A DNA stretch of 27,104 nucleotides from Cruorifilaria tuberocauda. Its lineage: Eukaryota; Nematoda; Chromadorea; Rhabditida; Onchocercidae. The stretch is taken from the NCBI GenBank assembly GCA_013365365.1, contig JABVXU010000665.1:1-27104 (forward strand). The letters run 5' to 3'. Numbering within the stretch: the stretch's first letter is position 1; each line of letters opens with the position of its first letter. The notes under the pieces were generated by a model. That model saw only the letters and a program-made list of their open reading frames with translations, ran no database searches and had not been told where the DNA came from. This document shows, one piece after another, positions 12,601 through 21,095 of this stretch. A program made the position numbers and the translations under genes.

Positions 12601-14452
12601 ATATAATTAGATTAAAATAACGCTGTTTTCTTTCTTATTGTTTATATCTGTGAGTTGGTTTGTTCATTATCATATCATTCCAGAAAAACAACTAAATCAG
12701 AATAAGCCGGATCAAGTCACTGCCAAATTAAACGAAGCCAGAGTCGTCCAAATGTCAAAATCTGGAACTCCGAAACCGACGACTTCACAAAAGCCGGCTA
12801 ATACGAGTGTTGTGAAACCATTACAACCTATCCGACAGCCAGTAGGGACCAACGAACAAGAAAGACATAAAAAGGTCAAACTAGATGATTACGATAAAGA
12901 TTTGAAACACAAAAGGATTGACAAAGCAAATATGGAAGGTAAGGTTACGACAAATTTTGCGTAATTTCTTTTTAATTTTTTAACAACGAAATATACCCTG
13001 TAAATTGCTGGTTTATCATAATGTGTGAGATCGAAAATTTTTGCAGGTTCACATTACCGTAAGAGACCTTACGAAAATAATGTAGCTGTTAATCAACCGG
13101 ATAGTGATTCCCCTGTAACAACGACGAACATGACATCGACTCCCAAATCTGGAACACCCAAACCAGCAGAACGTCACAAGTAAATAATCAAAATATATCA
13201 CAAGTTTGTACAAATTTGTAATTGTTTCATTCATCTTTTACCGATATAAATCTGTTTTCAGTCCCGTAATTCCTTTAAACCACATCGCTTCCGGTGGTCA
13301 CAACACCATCTCTAGATCACGCGAAGAAGCTTCGCAATCACTTAAACGTGACAATAATGGTGCTGGTAACAACGGTAGAAGCCGTGATGAAAGTATACCT
13401 TCACGACAACGTGACGATGTAATATCGTTAAAAAGGGCACGACAGGCGGCACCTTTGATTGCGCTTCTGCCAACACCACCAGCATCAAATACTGCTTCCG
13501 CAGTGAACACCAATTCCCAAAATTCAAAGTTCGTTTCCTTTCCTTTCTCTCTCTTTTTTCAATTGTACTACATTTTTAACCCCGAATTTAATGGAATTTC
13601 ATTCAGAATTATATAGTTCAATCTCTGGCATCAAATTTGCTTTTTTTATGTAGGACAATGAAAATATATTTCTGAGAAATTTTTTAGATATAACTTATCG
13701 ATAGTACAGCCAAATCGTTCAAATCATACTGATGAAACTGCACATAGAACTAACGCTACTGCAAATTGGTCAGCGACAAACGATTATTATTTGGGCTCAT
13801 CTTCAAGTAATGCCTCACGTTTCTCACAGTCATCTGGATCATCTAATCATAGAGTGAGTTCCGTCTAATTTTATGCTTTCATATTTTGGTCATATATTGT
13901 TTTAGATGAAGATAAAAGGAATCTAATTCAATTCAGAATTCAAACTAATTGAAAATGAGAAAATGAAATATTGTAGCATTATTCATCATCAAATATTGGA
14001 CGCACGAAATCACGTGAACCATTATTGAGTACGCCTGACACAGGAAATTCATATTATAAACGTTCCCGTCCGCGACAACCTTCACCTACTACATCAGTAA
14101 CATCAAATACTCATCGGCAACCACAGCGTCAGCTGAGTCCCGGAAGTCGTGGGGGATCCGGTTATGCAAGTAATATTTTATAGTGCAAGAGAAAATCAGT
14201 TAGAAATATTTACACATGAGAAGCTATGCGTAAATATTTCTAAATGATTTTCTCTAAATTGGTAAGAAAGCTCAATATCATATGTGCAGCTGTTTGCTGC
14301 ATGTTTATCACTTTATAAAATATATATGTTATTTGCATTAGATCTCTGCTGTCTTGGCACAATAAATTCCTGTTTAAATTTCAAGTTTGCTCTTAGTTTT
14401 TGAATTATCAATGCGCTTTCTAGGATAATTTTGCACATAAATTAAAAATTAA

Positions 14453-14489
<37 letters not shown>

Positions 14490-15351
14490 GGTATAGGAGA
14501 TTATACTAAGTGACGCATATTATCTTCATTGTCATGTTTCGTTTTTTCACTAATGTGTGATTTATGCAGATAATCAAGGATATCTTAACACGAGATAGTT
14601 TGTTGGGTGTTGCCATGAGCTTTTTTTGGACGCACTATCGTGGTCGATTTGCAATATCAACATTATCAGAAAAGAATGAGCAAGAAGCACTGATGATTAA
14701 TAAATATAGTTTAGTAGCATGCTTTTCCTGTTCGCATGTAAAATTTAGGTTTTACACGGCGTTATTATCGACGGTATACCCGTAAAGTAACGGCGCGTCA
14801 TTTGTCATCAAAATATAAACGAAGAAAATGGAGGAGACGTTGTTCTTGGCCTTCACGCGTGCTTTATTCATCTTATGCCAACACAAGTTTAGCCAATGCT
14901 TCATCTGTTCTTTCTAGTTTTCTTGCTTCTAGTCTTTTGCTTCATCACTTGAATGATCTTTCATGACTATTTCATTTTATTAAATCAATTTGCACCTTGA
15001 TTTTGTGCATGCCGTATGGGTTTTTTCCTCTAATATTTTTGCGGTTATAATCAAAATTTTTGCGATTTTTGCAATCTGTAAAGAAGCAAAAGTTATTGGT
15101 GCCTTCAGTTTTAATGCAAGATGAAGTAGAGCGCAGAAGGGATAGAATGAAGATTGAAGTAATGGGTATTGGGAAATGCTGAAATTGTTTAGCATTCTCG
15201 ACTTCTTACCCTCATTTTTTATCTTTCCCAAGTTGTAGTTTTTTCTTTTTGTCTCTGTGTTTCAGGTAATTCAATATATATGCTTTCAGCTTTGCCACCG
15301 CCACCTTTGCCACCACCAAACGAAGAACTTGAAGATGGCGAAGTTTTATAA
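6606..15351 (+). CDS. cit-1: cyclin T (P-TEFb regulatory subunit), 18 exons, 783 aa
   Basis: Cyclin T pairs with CDK9 to form P-TEFb, the nuclear kinase that phosphorylates the RNA polymerase II tail and negative elongation factors to release paused transcription. Exons, joined in frame by me: 6606-6785, 6997-7076, 7259-7340, 7581-7703, 7852-7912, 8119-8184, 8507-8561, 8774-8864, 11391-11463, 11656-11829, 11967-12095, 12335-12472, 12684-12938, 13047-13179, 13262-13528, 13688-13853, 13977-14169, 15266-15351. The start is the first ATG after an acceptor. Residues 1-38 are a Ser/Thr-rich tail. The first cyclin box (about 39-180) has RWIFTHEQL, MHMHRFF and the LFLAGKSEECPRKLDHV signature with the cyclin Lys and Glu. 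The second box (about 181-290) has IACVCIQMACLWAEFE and LDKLLKLTEEF. The C-terminal 490 residues are low complexity: poly-Q, Ser, SGTPKP twice, basic patches, and PPPPLPPPNEELEDGEVL at the end. Length is close to human cyclin T1/T2. Introns 5 and 12 are GC-AG. Cyclin K is the nearest alternative. Cyclin domain boundaries are secure; C-terminal exons rest on phase and open frame only. Confidence 0.9.
7913..8118 (+). other. cyclin T intron 5, GC-AG type
   Basis: Exon 5 must end one base into a codon (ATT G) for exon 6 (CA TTC GAT) to continue the cyclin box as QTIAFDLSVDIPHP. The only junction that fits is ATTG|GCAAGT. The nearest GT is four bases downstream and gives the wrong phase. GCAAGT is the usual strong context for a GC donor. 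The intron ends ATGCAG. Confidence 0.85.
8865..11390 (+). other. cyclin T intron 8, 2.5 kb
   Basis: The longest intron of the gene. The protein continues without a gap across it (AEFE to IQTTPDEAPWYKQVD), so no constitutive coding exon is missing. Most of it is AT-rich. About 9361-9800 is noticeably richer in G+C and has an open frame of about 90 codons (roughly 9380-9655) with several cysteines (CTNCCKSCK) but no start codon near its head and no family I recognise. Around 10861 there is a short TA run. No RNA gene was recognised. Confidence 0.7.
9380..9655 (+). other. unexplained cysteine-containing open stretch inside intron 8
   Basis: An open stretch of about 91 codons with a G+C content above its surroundings. 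Its peptide includes CTNCCKSCKLTC and an ERRSKNSNS segment. It has no nearby ATG at its head. Acceptor-like AGs occur at its start (after 'gcgtggcgcgcag') and inside it ('ctgcaattag'). It could be an alternative exon, the remnant of an inserted gene, or chance. I do not recognise it. Confidence 0.2.
12473..12683 (+). other. cyclin T intron 12, GC-AG type
   Basis: Exon 12 ends GCA AAT G and exon 13 continues AA AAA CAA CTA. Only the GC donor G|GCAAGT keeps the frame. The nearby GT (four bases downstream) puts a stop soon after the junction. The intron ends CATTCCAG. This is the second GC-AG intron in the same gene with an identical GCAAGT donor. Confidence 0.8.
14188..14255 (+). ncRNA. long intronic hairpin, microRNA-precursor-like
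   Basis: Arms 14188-14217 and 14226-14255 are reverse complements at 28 of 30 positions, closing an 8-base loop (GAGAAGCT). The stem begins AGAGAAAATCA on the 5' arm and includes AGAAATATTTAC. Stem length and loop size fit a short microRNA precursor, but a palindromic transposon remnant or a structure that influences splicing of the adjacent donor are equally possible. No match to a known microRNA is claimed. Confidence 0.4.
14454..14485 (+). repeat. (TA)n microsatellite
   Basis: About 14 to 15 TA dinucleotides without interruption inside cyclin T intron 17, followed by AAAAGG. Confidence 0.9.
14749..14966 (+). CDS. candidate alternative 3'-terminal exon of cyclin T, Arg-rich
   Basis: An acceptor-like 'aaatttag' ends at 14748. 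From there the phase needed after exon 17 (A|GT) is open for 71 codons to TGA at 14964-14966, while a stop in the same frame lies only nine bases upstream of the acceptor. The predicted tail begins S-FTRRYYRRYTRKVTARHL, continues with KYKRRKWRRR, and ends in a Ser/Leu-rich stretch. Its G+C is higher than that of the surrounding intron. Use of this exon would replace the PPPPLPPP/EELEDGEVL ending with a strongly basic one. A donor (C|GTAAAG at 14781/14782) would also let the first 33 bases act as an in-frame cassette exon joined to exon 18. There is no transcript evidence; chance is possible. Confidence 0.35.
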
Positions 15352-15393
15352 CGGCATGTTTCTTTTTTTTTGTTGAGTTGATTAGAAATTCTG

Positions 15394-15399
15394 AATAAA
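15394..15399 (+). terminator. polyadenylation signal of cyclin T
   Basis: AATAAA lies 43 bases after the TAA stop codon, in a T-rich 3' region, the expected position for a short nematode 3' UTR. A T-rich downstream element follows. Confidence 0.65.
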
Positions 15400-18274
15400 T
15401 GCAGTTTTTAACAAAGAATTTTTCTTTTCTTTCGTGGTTAAACGTTGCCAAATTTAGTTTAAATTTCGATGATATTCATATGTTTTCTGCGATAAGCTGT
15501 CCGTGTAATCAAAGATCTAATTTAAATTTAATTTACTCTTTTTAATAATGGACCGCTGGCATCATGTTGTGCATTACGTAGTTTTGTAAAATGTAGTTTT
15601 GTAGACTATTTTCAAATTTTATTTAGAAAAAAATCGTGGAAGAAGTGCAATGAAGTTTTACAAAGAAGATGGATGTAGATATATAAACAATGAAAACAAG
15701 GAATAATGCATTCTTGAAGAAAAATGCATCAAAAAATAGATCGATCTAAAAAGACAAAAATTTTTGCTCAATGTAAAGGAAATTCCGCCTTCTGTGTACG
15801 CGATTTTTAAATTTTATAGTTTCTTATCAATTGATCATGGACAAAAGCATAAAGACAGTTAGAGATTTAGTTTCCAAATTTCTATATTTAATATATCATA
15901 GAAGATGTGGTTTTTTAAAACGTTAAGATTAATTTTGAGAGAATTTTACACAATTTACAAAATCGAATTCAGCTGAAAGTATTAGCTGGGTTAATAGGAT
16001 GAGGCTCGAGGAATGCAAAAAAATTGTTATAGCTGTAATCAGCAAATCTGCATGTCACTTACTACTGAGGACCTCAGAATCTTTCACAGTTTTTTAACAG
16101 TGGTATATATCGATCTTTTGCAGCTATTTAAGCTGACATTTTCTAAATATTGATAATTTGTACATTGGAATGTTGCTCGATCTCAAATAGAAAATATTTT
16201 TTGAAGGGAAGTAGTTGTCATTTTCCAAGTTGATTCTATTTTACTCATTGTTATGGATGTTTTTGAATTTGCTGTGTGTTTGTTTAAAAAAGGAAAAAAA
16301 GAACTTACCATTAGTTACTAACTTTGCCATTGTTCGGGTGTTTGCACTGGTTTTTCAATCTTTTTTTCGAATATGTATCGAATCCACATATAATATTTTT
16401 TCGCCTCATTTACTTTCATGCTTGTAACGTTGGCCATCTGCAGATCGTGTTAAATTTTATTGACCGATCAAGTTTTCTTTGATAAGTAAATCGTTTATAA
16501 TTAGAGATATGAAGTTGACAGGACAGTTCTCGGTCTTTTGAAAATTTCACGATTCTAATGGTTTAAACACTGCTTCCACTGTTTACTGCTGTATGATCTA
16601 TTTTTTCTCATAATAAAATATTTTTTTTTAGTAGACATACACATCGCTTTTTTTTTGTGAATTGGAACATTTGGAAAAAATGGAAAATTCCAGTAATGAA
16701 GTGAAATTTTGATCGTTGTTCTTAAGCCATATGATTTTTGAGTGACTATTGTTTTTCAATATGTTTTTTCTGTATTCGCAAGAAAACTGAAGAAAACAAA
16801 ATAAGCCTCGGTACTTTTATTTTATAGTTTAATTTTTTTTTTTTACTTCGAGTGAAAGGATTCAAAAGGTTTCGAAAATCGAAATGCATATGGTAGAATG
16901 ATTTGTTTGGGTGAGAAATCTATAGAATGAGGTTGAAAAAAAAGACACGAAAAAGTGCTCGAGAATTTCAAAAGAAGTGCGATTTAAACACGGAAGCTAA
17001 GCTATTATTAAGTGAGATTGTCATTATTAGATTCTTTATTCCGTGGATGAACTTTACGGTTCATGTTTTAGTAAAACTTAAATTCTTGAGTTTAAAACTA
17101 TGTAATCTGTTAACTATGAAATTGGTATCTCGGTTTATTATAATCAGCTTGAAATTATCACTCTTATATTTATTTTGTTTTTCTAAACTTTAATTTAGAT
17201 TCCTTCCCATTTACGATTCATGTCTATATTCACAACAATTATCAATAGACAGAAGGTAGCAACGATACTGATGAAACAATTTAACGATTCAGCATGATTA
17301 TTGCCATATTTAAAAATTTTTAAATAATGATTGAAAAATTCTCCTTAATTTAAAATTTCTCCTTAATTGGAAAATTACCTAATTTAAATATTATTATACC
17401 TATTGCAATCACTGCGAACTTTTAAATCTCTTTAAATCGAATATTTATCAGTTCGACATTTCCTGAAGTATAATCCGCTTAAATTCTTGGAATATATCAG
17501 TTCGGCATATCTCTTATCAGTTTATTTTAATCAATTTAAATATATTAATTCAATTTCCCTGTCTCAGATGTATATATAGAAGTGGTTCGCTCTAAACGCT
17601 GATCAGTTTAATCGAAGAAAAGTAAAGAAGTGATAAAGATGGAATAGAAATGAATTACTCTTCATATCATCTTAAAGTCTAATAAGTTTCCTTCTTAGCT
17701 AGTAATTAGCTCTATCAATCACAGTAATTATTGATTTGCATGAAATTTAATTGATTAAAATAAACGATCGCATAGCAATTTCAATTTAAACTTTTATTAT
17801 CGAGCAGAATAGAAGTTATTGGATGGAATGACCTATAGATGTGTTGTTTACTTTACGATACAATCACTCTGATCAATTGATAAGCACTTGCAAAAATAAC
17901 TTTAAACTCGGCAAGTGCAAAAGCAAATGGAACAGAAATGCAAAAAGTTGTCGAATATTCGACACATTTGCAACTATCAGACTGTCTTCCAACACTATCG
18001 ATACTGTATCGATAACTGTAAAAGTGATAACTGATAAAAGTGATAAAAATTCAATTTGTCAATTTTATGAGAAAGCTCTAAATCATACCAACAATCTCTC
18101 TTTTGTTGGAAATTCGAAGAAACTTTAAAATTATTCACATTGTCAAAGTATAATTGATCGATGCCTGTCGTGCTGGCAGAGATTGTTTATTTCAATCTTT
18201 AATCAATGTTCACCCAATTTATGTTTTGTTTACTGCTATGAGAATATTATGAATCGAAAGAGCAATTATAAACA

Positions 18275-18305
18275 TGAGGTCACTGGACATAAATCAGTGA
18301 CCTCA
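18275..18305 (+). repeat. perfect 11-bp inverted repeat containing AGGTCA half-sites
   Basis: TGAGGTCACTG and CAGTGACCTCA are perfect reverse complements around a 9-base centre (GACATAAAT). Each arm contains the nuclear-receptor half-site AGGTCA. It could be a receptor binding site or simply a small hairpin. Confidence 0.6.
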
Positions 18306-18350
18306 CGTTTACAGTTACTTCATCTACTTTATGTCTTCACTAACTCTCAC

Positions 18351-18430
18351 GAGAATTTCCATCGACAGTCAACTCTGAATTCAGAATAAAGAAAAACAAC
18401 TATGTGATCGATTTAATTAAGTAAATTTTC
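18351..18430 (+). repeat. cluster-associated repeat, copy A
   Basis: This segment ('aatttccatcga', then 'aactctgaa', then 'tgatcgatttaattaagta') resembles 21031-21095 in the same orientation and order, with small indels. The two copies flank zinc-finger gene 1, so they probably mark the duplication that built the cluster. Confidence 0.5.
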
Positions 18431-18714
18431 TCTTATTCGCTTCATAAATGATAAAAGGAATCAAACCTTTCCGTTAAAAGAGTAAAGCCTTCGTTAAATT
18501 TTGACCATGCTAAAGCCAAAATTCTTTCAAAGGAAAAAACAACAATTTTTAATTTCAAGTGAAATTTTCCTTTTCCTTTTCTTTTTCCCCAAATGAATAA
18601 GATCGATGACATTGAACAAATAGCCAAAATCAAATATTAAAATTTCTCTCTCTCAATTCTTCAATGCATCTCGAAAGCAAACATCTCCTCAGAGTTCATT
18701 ACTCTCTTTTCCAT

Positions 18715-18970
18715 TACTCTCAGGTATGAAATGCATGAATTTATTCAATTTCATAACTTTTAGTCGAAAAGCACTGCTTCCAAGTTAAGAGGATTAATTC
18801 AAATTTCAAATTATTTTGCGAAATCAATTGATACTGTAGAGAGAGTTACAGCTTATTCAACTTGCCATTGTATTTAACAGAATTTTGCATTATGCGGCTG
18901 AAGATTATCTAAAAAGGTTAAAGTTGTGTGATTTTTAGTTCATACGGTTTGCCGGATTGCATAAAAACGA
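18715..18970 (+). promoter_or_regulatory. conserved 5' flank and core promoter of zinc-finger gene 1
   Basis: Blocks here are shared with the 5' flanks of the other two zinc-finger genes: 'ttccattactctcaggtatg' (also about 23381 upstream of gene 3), 'gagagagttacag' (gene 3) and 'aacttgccattgtat' (gene 2). At 18945 comes CGGTTTGCCGGATTGCATAAAA, a TTTGCCG box followed by a TATA-like CATAAAA, about 105 bases upstream of the splice acceptor. The promoter role is inferred from conservation among paralogues and spacing. Confidence 0.5.
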
Positions 18971-19060
18971 CTCTTTCCGTCTGTGTGGAAGCTTACTATA
19001 ACTTTGTTAGACAGTTCGTTGTCAGTCTGTTACTTTCCATTTATATATTTTAAAAGCATT

Positions 19061-19097
19061 CAATTTCAGATTCGAATAACTTTACTCGAGAATCGAT
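19061..19097 (+). promoter_or_regulatory. conserved acceptor (probable trans-splice site) of zinc-finger gene 1
   Basis: 'cattcaatttcag' ends at 19069 and is followed by a 28-base leader and ATG at 19098. The same sequence with the same TTTCAG|ATTC junction precedes the start codon of the two paralogues. With no obvious upstream coding exon, a nematode spliced-leader acceptor is the simplest reading; a cis-spliced 5' UTR exon is the alternative. Confidence 0.55.
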
Positions 19098-20357
19098 ATG
19101 CTTCCCTCATATTACTTTGCATTCACAGTGTTGCAACTATCCCTCGCACAAACAACGGTAAGTAAGTGGGAAATTAATTGCTATTTCTGTATTGTTTCAC
19201 CTTTGTAGCGTTACTTTCCAAGTGTTGTCAATGCATTGCGATCACACTTATAGTAAAATCTGAAAGTTAAATTACTAAATATTTTATCAAATTATCCGAA
19301 AGTAAAGTAAGAGCAAATGACGACGTGGCGTCGCTATTCAAAAATTTCCAGCTGCTTTGAACTTTTTGTAAAAATGATTTCTAATTATAAACCAAATCAT
19401 TTTGAGTTATTAAAGGTGTCAAATCAGAATGATCAATCATTACGAATTAGAATGATCGATCATTTGAGCGAGGGAATTCCCATTGCGCAAATAGCTGAGA
19501 ATCAGAATCTCGCAATCATTCAGGAAAATACAAACAACGATGGAGCGAAGATTTCAGACGAAAAATTGAAAATAAAAGGAAAAGAGAAGCGGTTTATATG
19601 CGATAAATGCGGTAAAGGCTTCACCTGTCGAAGCAATCTGAGAAGACACGAAGACGTACACGTGAACGAACGTCGATTCAAGTGTAATGAATGCGGGAAA
19701 GGATTCAACGATCGCTGCAATTTGCAAAAACACAAATTGATACATGAGGACGACAAGCCGTATCAGTGTGACAAATGCGGCAAAGGATTCAAATTTCGCA
19801 ACGATCTACGAAGACACGAAGACATGCATGCGAATGAACGAAAATTTAAATGTGATCATTGCGGCAAAAGATTCAATCGTCGCAGCAGTATGCTTAGACA
19901 TAAATCTCTGCATGCAAAGAAATGGCAATTTCAATGTAATAAATGCGATAGAAGATTCAATCAATTAAACAGTCTAAGTAAACATGAAAAAATCCATGCG
20001 GAAGAACGAAAATTTAAATGTAATGAATGCGGAAAAAGATTCAAGTGTCGCAGTAATCTGCAAAGACACGTAGGTATACATGAGAACGAACGAAATTTTA
20101 AATGCGATAAATGCGGGTTAAATTTCAATGATCGCAGCAGTCTGAAGAGACATGAAAATAAACACCGGGAATTTGAATGCGATAAATGTGATGAGAAATT
20201 ATTTCGAAATTATAAATTGCATGAACACATGAAAAAGCATCAAAGTTCAACTGAAAATCTGTCACCTACAATTAGCTCATCAGTCATGATAGCAGAAGAA
20301 GACGTTCCTGCCACGGAAATACTAATACAGGAAATAATTTCATTAATAGATTTATAA
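19098..20357 (+). CDS. signal-peptide C2H2 zinc-finger protein 1, two exons, 333 aa, eight fingers
   Basis: Exons 19098-19157 and 19416-20357. Exon 1 codes for 20 residues, MLPSYYFAFTVLQLSLAQTT: an uncharged hydrophobic leader with a plausible cleavage site after SLA. It ends in a clean ACG|GTAAGT donor in phase 0. Exon 2 opens with VSNQNDQS, matching the other two copies exactly where their second exons begin. A conserved charged N-region follows (about residues 21-79). Eight fingers with C-x2-C-x12-H-x3-H spacing run over about residues 80-300, joined by linkers such as HVNERR and HEDDKP rather than TGEKP. The tail (about 301-333) ends ATEILIQEIISLIDL. The acceptor is poor (ATTAAAG|GTG); an AAATCAG 12 bases downstream is in the same phase and may be used. 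An in-frame ATG at 19317 inside the intron would give a 346-residue leaderless form. The fingers are certain; the leader exon rests on conservation across three copies. C2H2 arrays usually bind DNA or RNA in the nucleus; secretion is inference. Confidence 0.8.
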
Positions 20358-20430
20358 ATTACTCTCTGTCCTGATGGCCAAAATTACCTTTGTAATGGTT
20401 TTTTTGCTACTTATGTTTTGTACATTTTTG

Positions 20431-20436
20431 AATAAA
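20431..20436 (+). terminator. polyadenylation signal of zinc-finger gene 1
   Basis: AATAAA lies 74 bases after the TAA stop, following a T-rich stretch that is recognisably similar to the 3' flank of gene 3 ('tgatggcyaaa', then 'tttgta'). Confidence 0.6.
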
Positions 20437-20439
20437 CAT

Positions 20440-21030
20440 GTCGATACAAAAAGAGCAAAGCTCTTGAACCTAACTTTCCTGCTGCACCTTAATCTGTCAC
20501 CGATGAAGCTGTCATCAAGAATCATCGAGACAAAATTAGCAAAGTAATAGTTTGTTGTTGTGCCTTATAATTCATTGCTTCCTCTTCTTTTGACCCTTAT
20601 CCTACTTGTCTTCTCCACCGCGAAGCCGAGTTTTGTAGTGAGAGAGCTTTGCATGCTTGATATAAGTATTCATAGTTACAGTTACTGCCATGTTCTCTTG
20701 TGGAATAAGATCTTGGCTTCAATGTCCGTATCTGATTCTTCCATTGAACTTCTGATAATTATCGGGAAAGGGAACCGGGGCTGATCAGACATCCATCAAG
20801 CAGTGAAGGAGCAGAATCTCGAAATCGATTTCACTAAGAATATGTTGAAGAAGCGACGGACAGTGTTCATCTCTTTGTTTGTTTACATCTATTTCATGTC
20901 TTTACTCATCATCAGTTTCTTTCTTGGACTAAATGACCTAATGACCTTTCATTATATCACTCAGAGAGAACTGATCGATCGAACAGAACGGTTAGTATAA
21001 ATGAATGCAGTGCGTAAAACATCCCTTCGC
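20440..21030. other. spacer between zinc-finger genes 1 and 2, no gene recognised
   Basis: Open frames of 65-74 codons on the + strand (about 20560 and 20803) begin with non-ATG codons or in arbitrary sequence and have no recognisable domain. The stretch contains a direct repeat of TGACCT (20934-20939 and 20942-20947). Confidence 0.45.
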
Positions 21031-21095
21031 GATAATTTCCATCGATAATGAACTCTGAACTCTGTGATTGATTTAATTGAGTACAGTTTCTGTTA
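21031..21095 (+). repeat. cluster-associated repeat, copy B
   Basis: Resembles 18351-18430: 'aatttccatcgat', 'aactctgaactc', then 'tgattgatttaattgagta'. Same orientation as copy A, on the other side of gene 1. Confidence 0.5.

Larger units (their letters stand above)
14170..15265 (+). other. cyclin T intron 17, 1.1 kb
   Basis: This intron separates the last two constitutive coding exons (donor GCAA|GTAATA, acceptor GTTTCAG). It contains a 30-bp hairpin starting 18 bases from the donor, a TA microsatellite and a candidate alternative exon, all listed separately. It is in phase 1, so the following exon supplies the last two bases of a serine codon. Confidence 0.75.
15400..18700. other. intergenic DNA, no gene recognised
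   Basis: About 3.3 kb of AT-rich sequence between the cyclin T gene and the zinc-finger cluster. Open frames of 60 to 95 codons occur (about 16215, 16927 and 17841, + strand). They have low-complexity or arbitrary composition, mostly lack ATG starts, and show no recognisable domain or splice context. Near 18001 there are short repeats of 'gataactgataaaagtgata'. I saw no tRNA. Confidence 0.5.

Noticed and set aside
16015..16085. Possible small nucleolar RNA (GATGAGG ... CTGAGG)
   Set aside because: The C box is imperfect and there is no clear terminal stem, so it is not supported.
17841..18128. 95-codon open frame upstream of the zinc-finger cluster
   Set aside because: It starts with GTG and has no recognisable domain or splice context.
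18983..19165. A frame shared by genes 1 and 3 overlapping the leader exon and ending RTNNGK or RANNGK
   Set aside because: It is the neighbouring frame of the leader exon. The pattern of synonymous changes, the conserved ATG after the acceptor and the phase-0 join all favour the signal-like frame.
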